This document shows, in pieces, positions 26,901 to 33,682 of a DNA stretch of 64,000 bases; within the stretch, counting starts at the first letter, position 1, and each line of letters starts with the position of its first letter. The stretch is from NCBI GenBank assembly GCA_900318395.1, contig ONKL01000006.1:1-64000 (forward strand), in the 5' to 3' direction. Below the pieces are notes generated by a model. The model did no database searches. It was not told where the DNA came from and saw only the letters and a program-made list of their open reading frames with translations. The translations under genes were made by a program, and so were the position numbers. The stretch comes from an uncultured Prevotella sp. GTDB lineage: Bacteria; Bacteroidota; Bacteroidia; Bacteroidales; Bacteroidaceae.

Positions 26901-28203
26901 CGATGGTCTGCGTATCGTCATAGTCCACATCCGTCTGGTTGAAGCTGTCGAGCACCTCTATCTGAGAGGCGGTTGTAATATTGACATCGCGGAGATACTC
27001 CTGGGTGAGGAATCCCTTGACCACGGCCTCGTAGCTTTCCAGGTACTGACGGATGATTTCCTCAGAATATTCGTTGCTATTGTATTCTGCTTTCACCTGA
27101 TACTTGCCGTTCAGGATAAAGGCTTTCAGGTAGAGCGAAGCTTCCAGGGTGCTGTTGCAGAGACGGATGGTCTTCATCGGCTTGCCGCACAGCTGCTCGT
27201 CGGCAAACATCATGCCGTGCCAGGCAAACATCGAGTTGCTCTGCAGCCCGAGGTCGTTCAGGGCATCGCTGAAGGCGTAGGCCTCATGCTGGCGTACACC
27301 GCTCATCTGGTCCTGACCAGCCTTCAGATAGTCGAGCACCTTCGTATCGTTATCGAACTTCGTGTAGACGGGCAGCGTCTTGACTGTCATACCCACGGAG
27401 TGCAGGAAACGCTTGTCGGTACGTCCGTTGTAGATCGTGGTAAAGAGTGACTCCTGTTCATTATTATATTTGGCCAACAGGAAACTGTAGACCGTCGTAA
27501 AGAAATTACTCTTGAAGATGCCTTTCTCCTTACAGAAAGCGTCCACTTCGACCATCTCTACATCGAGTGTCCGCACCATACTGGCCTCCGAGTGCTCAGG
27601 CTCCTCCAGGTCAGGCATCAATTGCGTAAAGCAGTCACCACAGTCAAAGTTCTGGGCATACCATTGCTTGCCCTCATCAAAGGCCGACGTCTTGCGCAGC
27701 TCAGCCTCTGCAATAGCCACCTCTGCCATCGTCATCGCCTCAGGTTCCAAGGTGCCGCCGCCGTAGACCTTGTCTATGTCGCTGAGCATCACCTTCAGCG
27801 TGGTGCCGTCGCCGATAAGATGGTGGATGTCGAGGAAGAAGTAGAAATGCTCCGCATCCTTGAGCAGACGGATATGGAACAGACGGTCCTTATAAATATC
27901 GAAAGGCACGATCATCTGTTGCTTCTCAGCCTCGATGTCGTCAACATGTTCGATGTTCAAAGTAAACGTCTCGGTATCGTCGATGGTCTGCAAGGGGTCG
28001 CCCTGCTCGTTCAGCTCTATACGGGTGAAGAGCGTGGGATGGGCAGCGACTGCCGTCTCAATGGCTTTCTTTAGTTTTTCCTCTTCCAGCGTGCCGTCAA
28101 GCACATAGAGATAAGGAAGATTATAACATGCCTCTCCTTGGTGTGCTACACACTCTACGTAGAGGCCATATTGAACTTTTGATAATGGCGCAGAAGTTTT
28201 CAT
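20929..28203 (-). CDS. Two-module non-ribosomal peptide synthetase, C-A-T-C-A-T-reductase
   Basis: This is a 2424-residue synthetase. Domains in order: condensation 1 (HHLIGDG at 127-133), adenylation 1 (YTSGSTGVPKG at 579-589, YGPTETT near 711), carrier 1 (Ser964 in GLTSIS), condensation 2 (HHLVFDG), adenylation 2 (YTSGSTGRPKG), carrier 2 (Ser1986 in LGGTSL), and a terminal reductase from about 2064 (GSTGYLG, then YIYSK as the YxxxK pair at 2222-2226). The reductase should release a dipeptide aldehyde, which may cyclise to a pyrazinone-type product, as known for gut NRPS families of this layout. A leading condensation domain suggests an N-acyl or upstream-charged start. The MATE exporter follows at once. 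No phosphopantetheinyl transferase is in the window. Confidence 0.9.
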   Translation of the reverse strand: MKTSAPLSKVQYGLYVECVAHQGEACYNLPYLYVLDGTLEEEKLKKAIETAVAAHPTLFTRIELNEQGDPLQTIDDTETFTLNIEHVDDIEAEKQQMIVPFDIYKDRLFHIRLLKDAEHFYFFLDIHHLIGDGTTLKVMLSDIDKVYGGGTLEPEAMTMAEVAIAEAELRKTSAFDEGKQWYAQNFDCGDCFTQLMPDLEEPEHSEASMVRTLDVEMVEVDAFCKEKGIFKSNFFTTVYSFLLAKYNNEQESLFTTIYNGRTDKRFLHSVGMTVKTLPVYTKFDNDTKVLDYLKAGQDQMSGVRQHEAYAFSDALNDLGLQSNSMFAWHGMMFADEQLCGKPMKTIRLCNSTLEASLYLKAFILNGKYQVKAEYNSNEYSEEIIRQYLESYEAVVKGFLTQEYLRDVNITTASQIEVLDSFNQTDVDYDDTQTIVSLFRRQAKATPESIAVVYKDRTFTYAEVDAISDRIAGFVAAKGLGAEDVVSVLIPRCEWMAIASLGVLKAGCAYQPLDPTYPKERLNFMMQDANAKLLIADEELRNIVDEYQGDVLLTKDLLALPAVAELPAEPKPESLFILLYTSGSTGVPKGCQLMHSNIVCFCHWYQRFYSLKPEHKVAAYASYGFDACMMDMYPALTCGATLHIVPEELRLDLIALNDYFEQNQITHSFMTTQVGYQFAANIENHSLKFLSAGGEKLASLNPPKGFKFCNLYGPTETTVLVTIYTVEHKKKDIPIGSAIDNMHLYIVDPQGHRLPVGAAGELWISGPQVSRGYLNRPEKTAEVYIDNPFTDQHKFARVYRSGDIVRYLPSGDIQFVGRRDGQVKIRGFRIELKEVEAVIREFPGIKDATVQAFDEEGSSGGKFIAAYIVSDQQIDIEALNNFIMDQKPPYMVPAVTMQIDAIPLNQNQKVNKRALPKPEKKAAVVEECNAPMNVLEEELHEMIAGIVNNKDFGITTVLGYAGLTSISAIKLAVQMNKRFGVTLDSKTLVKSGTLQSIENEILKHLMSGNEDSSAADNSHSTLPTPHSTTTPLSYAQTGVYFECLKNPTSTVYNIPYLLSYPAGIEAGKLADIVKQVVEAHPELSIHFTTEGDAIVQTLADSLPVEVPITEMSDEALAAYKNEFVRPFNLQKAPLYRFEVVKTESGVHLLMDVHHLVFDGGSADLLIRQIGSALEGAAVEKENYTYLDFVSDQQKAEDSDTFKSAQQFFAEKLQTCEGASEIPADLPKTDQQGFIGEAVCPTDHDKAAAFCRQQEITPAHLFLAATTYVISRYTNNREVYLSTISNGRSNLKIADTVGMFVNTLALGLKVDDVTVSEYLKQVSETFDETLRHEDYPFARIATDFGFMPAIAYAYQVGVLSQYTVNGQPIQQELLELNVPKFKINIKIESRGVVVQYDDALYSAALGNAIAESIVAVAERIIAQPQMKVRQLSIISKSQEEELSHLRQTATGDAPFKFFHECISHFAQTQPDHEALVAIDAKYTYKEMDEATNTIAAALHQRGVKERDRVALLLPRTSRLILSLFGVLKAGAAYIPCDPDYPADRIKLILEDSEARYIITTADRMDSVPADKAINVEDLLNDHSTSHIPPSTITPDDLAYLIYTSGSTGRPKGVMLRHEGICNYLYGHPANVFANGVLTDADRVLSVTTISFDAALQDIGMAYYNGKTLIVATEEQANNPLDLAQLIQEQHINMVSGTPSRWQTWLTSDDFCKAISQVKICRAGGEKFSDALLQQMRSVTKARIFNCYGPTEITVASNNAELTNAQMVTVGKPQLNVKEFIVDADGNELPVGVVGELYIGGRGVARGYNNLDEMTRERFVEYHGERVYKSGDYAKWLPDGNVVILGRTDHQIKLRGLRIELGEIENVMLSVEGMKKVVIMIRKLNDKEHLCAYYTADHEIAPDALKAEISKRLTQYMVPTAYLQLAEMPMTPNGKTDVKALPEPQLAVSSAYTAPANDTERTFCDIFAGILQMDKVGATDNFFELGGTSLVVTRVIIEADKAGLHVAYGDVFANPTPRKLAQLITGEVVEETAGANAPVANFDYTAINNLLQRNTLGFFRSGERQKLGNVLITGSTGYLGIHILRELIDSDAENIYCLVRGKTLEKAESRLRTLLYYYFTESFMELFGKRLHIVLGDVTQDLDESLKVDTVFNCAAIVKHFSEGTEIEDVNIGGAQRCVDFCIKTGAKLIHISTASTRGLWAGEIKGDVYTEQRLYMGQFLGNKYIYSKFMAERLILDAVALHGLSAKIMRVGNLAARSTDGEFQANFSTNSFMGRIRIYNMLGCCPYAMRNKQVEFSPINEVARAICLLATTPKECTVFHPYNIHGQFLGDVLSGLTKVTGGVRFVEQEEFQQAMDVAGQDPQKAKQMAALLAYQDMAHGQKTADVKRDNDYTTQVLYRLGFAWSPTSWDYVERMLTAIGGFGFFE

Positions 28204-28239
28204 AATTGATCTTCAATTTAGTTTATACGATTTATGGCA

Positions 28240-28270
28240 CAAAGATAATGGTTTTATTTGAAAGTAGCAA
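28240..28270 (-). promoter_or_regulatory. Promoter of the NRPS-MATE operon
   Basis: On the minus strand TTG (28268-28270), 20 bases, TATCTTTG (28240-28247). The NRPS start codon follows 37 bases later. Confidence 0.75.
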
Positions 28271-28332
28271 GAACTAATGATAAAAACACTTAAATCTGAC
28301 GGCAAAAAGAATTATTATTCGCGTAAATGCCC

Positions 28333-28340
28333 TAATTTTG
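28333..28340 (+). promoter_or_regulatory. Promoter -7 box for the DUF3828-like lipoprotein
   Basis: TAATTTTG matches the -7 consensus about 50 bases before the start at 28392. The -33 is weak. It is divergent from the NRPS promoter. Confidence 0.55.
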
Positions 28341-28391
28341 TACCGTTATTTTTGAAAGAACAAGATCAATCAACTAATTAAGAAAAATAGT

Positions 28392-28988
28392 ATGAAGAAA
28401 ATGATGATCGTTATTCTTGTAGCTGTCGTATGTGTGGCAGCCGCATTCGGAGGATGTAGGTTTATCAGGGGGCAGATCCTCGACGGACCGGGAATGGAGC
28501 GCGATACGTTGTACAATGAGGACGCTGTTATCGCGCAGGTGAATGCCGTGTATGACTATTGGAATGAGTTGAGGACGAACTTCGACGAGAACAAGCCCTA
28601 TGTGACCGTAGACAACCGTTTCGGCACCAAGGAGTGGCGACAGGTGCGCGATGAGGTGGCTGCTATCGACCGCGAATGTGAGTGCGGCGGATTCTTTGAT
28701 TTCGGTGATGAAGGACCGCTCGACGCCTGGACCTATGACTGCTACGAAGGTGCCATCGGGGCTGACAGTATTCAGGTGAAGTTGCAACCCGACAGTACGG
28801 CAGAGGTCAGATTCCTCGTCAAGGATGCCGTCACCATCAAGGGCATCCCCATTCGCTGGCTCATGAAGATTGAGGACGGAGAATGGCGCGTTGCCAACAT
28901 CTTTTTTGTGAAAGACAACGACTTGGACATTCTCCAGAACATGCGCGACTATGTCGAAAGCACCCGCCAGCAAAATCATCATAAATGA
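28392..28988 (+). CDS. Putative lipoprotein with DUF3828-like domain
   Basis: This is a 198-residue exported protein. The first 22 residues are a hydrophobic leader ending in AAFGGC, a plausible lipobox. The mature part follows the layout of DUF3828 proteins: a helical start (VIAQVNAVYDYWNEL), then strands ending in GIPIRWLMKIEDGEWRVANI, similar to NTF2-like folds. Function is unknown. It is divergent from the NRPS and has its own -7 box, while the next gene starts from a promoter that overlaps its stop codon. Confidence 0.65.
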   Translation: MKKMMIVILVAVVCVAAAFGGCRFIRGQILDGPGMERDTLYNEDAVIAQVNAVYDYWNELRTNFDENKPYVTVDNRFGTKEWRQVRDEVAAIDRECECGGFFDFGDEGPLDAWTYDCYEGAIGADSIQVKLQPDSTAEVRFLVKDAVTIKGIPIRWLMKIEDGEWRVANIFFVKDNDLDILQNMRDYVESTRQQNHHK

Positions 28989-28991
28989 GGA

Positions 28992-29022
28992 TTGCGGAAT
29001 CGAAATTATTGTCGTACCTTTG
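28992..29022 (+). promoter_or_regulatory. Promoter of the M28 peptidase operon
   Basis: TTG (28992-28994), 20 bases, TACCTTTG (29015-29022). It begins 3 bases after the upstream stop and lies 29 bases before the start at 29051. Confidence 0.75.
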
Positions 29023-29050
29023 CAGCCGAATTTGAAAATATGCAGGATTT

Positions 29051-30319
29051 ATGAAAAAGAATATATGGATTTTATCCTTCGCTTTTGCATTTGGTTTACA
29101 AGTGCAAGCCCAGCGGCAGGACGATATGCGGCAGACGGTAGAGTATCTGGCTTCGCAGGAGTTGGGCGGCCGATATCCAGCCACTCATGGCGACACACTC
29201 GCCTCCGAGTTTATCGTCAGCCAGCTGCGCAGCATGAAGCTCAAGCCCGTTGTCAAAGGCAAAAAAAAGACTGGTTACTATCACGACTTCACCTACGGGA
29301 AGAACGAGAAGCGCACCACTCATAACATCATCGCCGTGATTCCGGGAAAGGACAAGCGGCTGAGGCATGAATACATCGTCGTTGGTTCGCATTACGACCA
29401 TCTGGGTATGGGTGGAGAAGGCTCTGGCTCGCGCCGACCCGACACGCTGGGTGTGCATCCAGGTGCCGACGATAATGCTAGCGGCGATGCCGTCGTACTC
29501 CAGTTGGCCCGTCATTTCAAGAAGATGCGCTCACCCCGCAGTATCATCTTCGCCTTCTTTGGAGCTGAGGAACAGGGGCTGGTAGGCTCGAAGTTCTTCC
29601 TCGACTGGATGAGGCACGACGACGCTCGGCGCATCAATCTCCCTGACAGTCTGAAGGGCATCGTGGCCATGGTTAATTTAGATATGGTCGGGCGCATGCG
29701 CGATCACGCGATGAGTGTGTCAGGAACAGGTACCAGCAGCGGCTTCAAGGCGATGGTCGAGGATGTGGCTCAGCAGTCTGGGGTGCGCGTCAGTTGTATC
29801 CCCGACGGTTATGGTCCCAGCGATCAGGCATCGTTTGTGGCAGCCGATATCCCTGTGCTCTTCCTCACGACGGGCGGTCACATGGAGTATCACACGCCAG
29901 CCGACGTGCCCTCTACGTTGAATTACGACGGTATGCAGCAGACGCTCGACTTCTCGAAGGAGATGATAACCCGTCTGGCTGCTCTCCCCGAGACGCCCGA
30001 TTACATCAATGTGCCCAGCACCCAGACCATGAAGCATGCCAAGTTCAAGGTCACCCTTGGACTGATGCCCGATGTCATGGGAGCCAGTACGATTCCCGGT
30101 CTGCGAGCTGATATTGTGGTGGCTGGCAAGCCTGCCCATAATGCCGGTATCCGTAGCGGCGATGTCATTCAGGAGATTGATGGCAGGGCCGTCAACGATA
30201 TCAATGAGTATATGGAGCGCCTGTCGGAGCTCAAGGCCGGCACCACGATTCCCGTGAAGGTGCTTCGTGGCGAAGAGGTCATCGTGTTTCAGGTTCACTT
30301 AACACCTCCTGTCAGATGA
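29051..30319 (+). CDS. M28 family zinc aminopeptidase with C-terminal PDZ domain
   Basis: This is a 422-residue periplasmic enzyme with a signal peptide ending QVQAQ. The M28 zinc ligands are visible in order: GSHYDHLG, PGADDNASG, FGAEEQGLVGS (general base and ligand), NLDMVGR, and YHTPADV. Residues of about 330-420 are a PDZ domain (GKPAHNAGIRSGDVIQEIDG). Family members remove N-terminal residues from peptides, and the PDZ domain may hold substrates. The stop overlaps the next start (ATGA at 30316-30319). Confidence 0.88.
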   Translation: MKKNIWILSFAFAFGLQVQAQRQDDMRQTVEYLASQELGGRYPATHGDTLASEFIVSQLRSMKLKPVVKGKKKTGYYHDFTYGKNEKRTTHNIIAVIPGKDKRLRHEYIVVGSHYDHLGMGGEGSGSRRPDTLGVHPGADDNASGDAVVLQLARHFKKMRSPRSIIFAFFGAEEQGLVGSKFFLDWMRHDDARRINLPDSLKGIVAMVNLDMVGRMRDHAMSVSGTGTSSGFKAMVEDVAQQSGVRVSCIPDGYGPSDQASFVAADIPVLFLTTGGHMEYHTPADVPSTLNYDGMQQTLDFSKEMITRLAALPETPDYINVPSTQTMKHAKFKVTLGLMPDVMGASTIPGLRADIVVAGKPAHNAGIRSGDVIQEIDGRAVNDINEYMERLSELKAGTTIPVKVLRGEEVIVFQVHLTPPVR

Positions 30320-31131
30320 AGAAGTTCGTTTATTGGCTCCTGGCTGTCGTCATTACCCTCGCGCTGAGTGTCTACCAGCGCATGACGGGACCTACTTATC
30401 CCAAGAAAATAACCGTCGAACTGTGTGGTGAGAACTACCAGATCAAACTGCCCCGTAGTGGGGTGCAGCATGATGAGATCGTGAAGCTTCCAACTCACGG
30501 GGACAGGTCCCATGAGTTAGGAGCAGAGCCCACGGGACCTGTCCCTATGAGTTTGCATTACCGCCGATTCCCGACGTCAGACGACTATACCAGCGTGGAC
30601 TTCCGTTGGCAGGATGGTGAGTGGCAGGCAGCTCTGCCCGTACAGCCCGTTGCCGGCAAACTGCAGTATTTTCTGACCGTCGACGGTAAGGACTATCTGA
30701 AGGATGAGCCTGTCGTGATTCGTTTCCGAAACGATGTGCCCGCTGGCATCCTGATTCCCCACATCCTGCTGATGTTCGGAGCCATGCTGCTGGCAGTCTA
30801 TACCTTCCTGCTGGTGGTGACGGGTAGGGCGTACGGCAAGTGGCTGAAGATTACCGTAGGCATCATGTTCGTAGGAGGGTTCGTCTTCGGCCCCCTCGTG
30901 CAGCATGCCGCCTTCGGCCCCTGGTGGACGGGATTCCCTTACGGAACTGATCTGACCGACAATAAGACGCTCCTGTCGTTCCTCTTCTTCCTGGCAGCCC
31001 TGGCCACCATGAAGTGGAAGTACAACAAGTGGGTAGTCTGTGCGGCTGTCGTGTTCATGGTGCTGATTTTCAGTATCCCTCACAGCGCCTACGGATCGGA
31101 GTACGATTATTCTGCGCAGCAGCTGAAATAA
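30316..31131 (+). CDS. Integral membrane protein coupled to the M28 peptidase
   Basis: This is a 271-residue inner-membrane protein. One membrane segment is at the start (MKKFVYWLLAVVITLALSV), a soluble beta domain of about 120 residues follows, and four further membrane segments lie in the second half (about residues 150-265). Residues around 57-77 (HGDRSHELGAEPTGPVP) are encoded by a palindromic repeat that looks inserted in frame. It overlaps the peptidase gene by four bases. Function is unknown. Confidence 0.75.
   Translation: MKKFVYWLLAVVITLALSVYQRMTGPTYPKKITVELCGENYQIKLPRSGVQHDEIVKLPTHGDRSHELGAEPTGPVPMSLHYRRFPTSDDYTSVDFRWQDGEWQAALPVQPVAGKLQYFLTVDGKDYLKDEPVVIRFRNDVPAGILIPHILLMFGAMLLAVYTFLLVVTGRAYGKWLKITVGIMFVGGFVFGPLVQHAAFGPWWTGFPYGTDLTDNKTLLSFLFFLAALATMKWKYNKWVVCAAVVFMVLIFSIPHSAYGSEYDYSAQQLK
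30492..30545. repeat. Palindromic repeat inserted in frame in a membrane protein gene
   Basis: GGGACAGGTCCC (30500-30511) and GGGACCTGTCCC (30534-30545) are reverse complements. AACTCA and TGAGTT flank the first (30492-30497, 30513-30518), and TATGAGTTTG follows the second. The unit looks like a REP/MITE-like extragenic repeat that has landed in a coding region without breaking it. Confidence 0.7.
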
Positions 31132-31176
31132 TGTAATAATGTAAAAATTGAAACATTAACTAAATTATAGAATAAA

Positions 31177-31668
31177 ATGAAAATCAAGAGTTTAATGATT
31201 GCAATGATTGCTTCTGTGGCAGTCGTGCTTGGAACAAGTTCGTGTAGCAGTAATAACGATGATGAGCCCGAGGCTCCGGTAGCCACTCAGGTGGCTGGCT
31301 CCTATACAGGTAACGAGGTGATTATGGTCGATAACGAAGAGTCGTCGAACGATACCAAGACCTACGAGATTACCAAGACTTCTGACATGACAGTCGACAT
31401 GACGGTTCCTGAGTGGGGCATGGGTATGATGACCATCCCGTCGTTCTCTGTAAAGAACATCTCTCTGACCAAGAGTGGCAACTCGATTACGGGCAAGTTG
31501 GCTTCTTATAGTGGAACCGTGAAGAATGCCAAGGGTGAGGAGAAGGCTTACACAGTGAGCGACGTCACCCTCATGTTCAGCGACAAGACCGTTGTGGCTA
31601 CATATTCATTGAAATATGGCAATATGCCATTCCTTATGATGGCCACCTTTACAGGAAATCGCAAGTAA
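31177..31668 (+). CDS. Calycin-like lipoprotein
   Basis: This is a 163-residue lipoprotein. The leader ends in a lipobox (LGTSSC, cysteine about residue 23), followed by an acidic linker (SSNNDDEPEAP). The rest is an all-beta domain typical of Calycin_like proteins: VAGSYTGNEVI, ISLTKSGNSITGKLASYSG, VVATYSLKYG. Such proteins often sit beside TonB receptors in Bacteroidales. The receptor gene begins one base after its stop, so the two are translated together and probably work as one surface uptake unit. Confidence 0.8.
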   Translation: MKIKSLMIAMIASVAVVLGTSSCSSNNDDEPEAPVATQVAGSYTGNEVIMVDNEESSNDTKTYEITKTSDMTVDMTVPEWGMGMMTIPSFSVKNISLTKSGNSITGKLASYSGTVKNAKGEEKAYTVSDVTLMFSDKTVVATYSLKYGNMPFLMMATFTGNRK

Positions 31669-31669
31669 A

Positions 31670-33682
31670 GTGGTGACTGTTCGCATCAAGACCTCTATTC
31701 TGGCTGGCATGGCTTTGGCTGTGCCAGCTATGAGTGTCTGTGCGCAGGATCATATCCGCGACTCTGTGGAGCTGGAACCCGTTGTGGTGACGGCCTCGCA
31801 CACCCCCAAGGCGCTGAAGGATGCCCCTGTGGTGACGCGACTCATCACCCTCCACGACATCAAGATCAACGATGCCACCAACATTCAGGACATGCTGATT
31901 CAGGAAATACCCGGACTCGAGTTCGGCTTCGCCATGAGTCAGGAGACATCGCTCAACATGAGCGGTTTCGGCGGTAATGCCGTCCTCTTCCTCGTCGATG
32001 GTGAGCGCATGGCTGGCGAGACGATGGACAATGTCGACTACAGCCGCATGAGCCTCGACAACGCTGGGCGCATCGAGATCGTGAAGGGAGCCTCGTCGGC
32101 GCTCTACGGCTCGAATGCCGTTGGGGGTGTCGTCAACATCATCAGCCGCGAGAACCTGGAGCCCTGGACGGCAAACGTCAATTCGCGCTACAGCACCTTC
32201 GGGCATGAATGGCGCAACGGAGCCAGCTTCTCGTTCAACACCAGAAGATGGAACTCGCAGACCACTTTCCAGCACACCAAGATCGACCCCATCGACCTGC
32301 CTAAGGCGCACTCTTCCGAAGAGGTGGCCGCCGAGCTGATGAAGAAGGCACAGGGATTGCCCTACGACGAATCGGTGCTGACAGACGACTCGAACCTGAG
32401 CCGCCTCTACGGACAGAAGACCTATAACGTGAAGGAGCGGCTCATCTTTCGCGCTACCGACCGACTGACGCTGACAGGGCGGGGCAGCTACTTCTTCCGC
32501 ACGAGCGAGCGCGATACGCACGACTATCACTTCAACGGCTATAGTGCCGGACTCAAGGGACGCTACGCCTGGGACTACGGGCGGCATCTGGAGCTATCCT
32601 ATGCCTTCGACCAGTACGACAAGGCTAACTACATGCCCGACGGCGCGCGCACCCACGACCACGACTATACTAACCGCCAGCACGTGGCCCACGCCCTCTA
32701 TCACCATACGTTCGGCCAGAACATCCTGATCGTGGGAGCCGACTACATGAACGACTATCTCTCCACCTATCAGTTCCGCGACAACGCCAGTCACTCGCAG
32801 AATAACATCGACGGCTATGCGCAGTTCGACTGGAACATCACGCCGCAGCTGAACATCGTGGGAAGCCTGCGCTACGACCACTTCTCGGCCTCGTCGCAGA
32901 AGGCACTTACCGAGCGTCTTGCCGTCGTCTACAAGTTCCCGTGGATGACCTTCCGCGCCAACTATGCCAGCGGCTTCCGTGCCCCTACGCTCAAGGAAAT
33001 GTATATGCACTTCGATATGGGTAACATGGGGTATATGATTATCGGCAATCCCGACCTTGAGCCCGAGAAGAGCCACAACTTCAATCTCGCCGCCGAGCGC
33101 ACCAACCGCGTCCGCAACCGAGGCATCCTCGACGGGCGATACAACTTCACCCTCGTGGGCTATTGCAACATCTTCGACAAGCGCATCACCACCATCGACG
33201 GCGGCGACTATCAGGGCATGCCCAGCGCGCTCTACTGGAACGAAGAGGGCGTCACCGTCTGGGGTGTGGATCTGAGCATGGCCCACTTCTTCGACTGGGG
33301 CATGACGCTCAAGCTGAACTATTCCTGGATGCACGAGACGGGCAACGTCATCTACTCGCAGTTCTCACAGCCCCGTTCTCACTCCCTGACGTGGCGGGTT
33401 GGCTATAACCATCGCTTCTCGCGCCACTATGCCCTCGACGCAGCACTTTCAGGGCGCGCACAAGGAAAGCCCCAATCGGGCAATACTGCCGTCGATCAGG
33501 GCTATACCATCTGGAAGCTGATGCTCCAGCATCACATCTGGCGCGGCTTGCATCTGAACACGGCCATCGACAATCTGTTCAACTACAAGCCCAAGTCGTA
33601 TTACTATTTCTCTCCGCTCACCACGGGCACTTCCTTTAGCATCGGCCTCTCCGTCGATCTAGATAGAATCACCAAATCTTGA
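31670..33682 (+). CDS. TonB-dependent outer-membrane receptor
   Basis: This is a 670-residue outer-membrane receptor. GTG at 31670 is used, one base after the previous stop, and the signal peptide ends SVCAQ. The plug carries the TonB box-like start (VELEPVVVTA), MSGFGGNAVLFLVDGERM, and KGASSALYGSNAVGGVVNI. The barrel contains FRAPTLKEMYMHFDMGNMGY with NPDLEPE, a pattern shared with haem and siderophore receptors, and ends with an aromatic-rich last strand followed by a few polar residues. The ligand is not known; haem is a guess from the FRAP/NPDL pair. No SusD-like partner is present. Confidence 0.88.
   Translation: MVTVRIKTSILAGMALAVPAMSVCAQDHIRDSVELEPVVVTASHTPKALKDAPVVTRLITLHDIKINDATNIQDMLIQEIPGLEFGFAMSQETSLNMSGFGGNAVLFLVDGERMAGETMDNVDYSRMSLDNAGRIEIVKGASSALYGSNAVGGVVNIISRENLEPWTANVNSRYSTFGHEWRNGASFSFNTRRWNSQTTFQHTKIDPIDLPKAHSSEEVAAELMKKAQGLPYDESVLTDDSNLSRLYGQKTYNVKERLIFRATDRLTLTGRGSYFFRTSERDTHDYHFNGYSAGLKGRYAWDYGRHLELSYAFDQYDKANYMPDGARTHDHDYTNRQHVAHALYHHTFGQNILIVGADYMNDYLSTYQFRDNASHSQNNIDGYAQFDWNITPQLNIVGSLRYDHFSASSQKALTERLAVVYKFPWMTFRANYASGFRAPTLKEMYMHFDMGNMGYMIIGNPDLEPEKSHNFNLAAERTNRVRNRGILDGRYNFTLVGYCNIFDKRITTIDGGDYQGMPSALYWNEEGVTVWGVDLSMAHFFDWGMTLKLNYSWMHETGNVIYSQFSQPRSHSLTWRVGYNHRFSRHYALDAALSGRAQGKPQSGNTAVDQGYTIWKLMLQHHIWRGLHLNTAIDNLFNYKPKSYYYFSPLTTGTSFSIGLSVDLDRITKS

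Noticed and set aside
31649..33334. Long minus-strand frames over the TonB receptor
   Set aside because: The plus-strand receptor has full family motifs, and the antisense frames have none.
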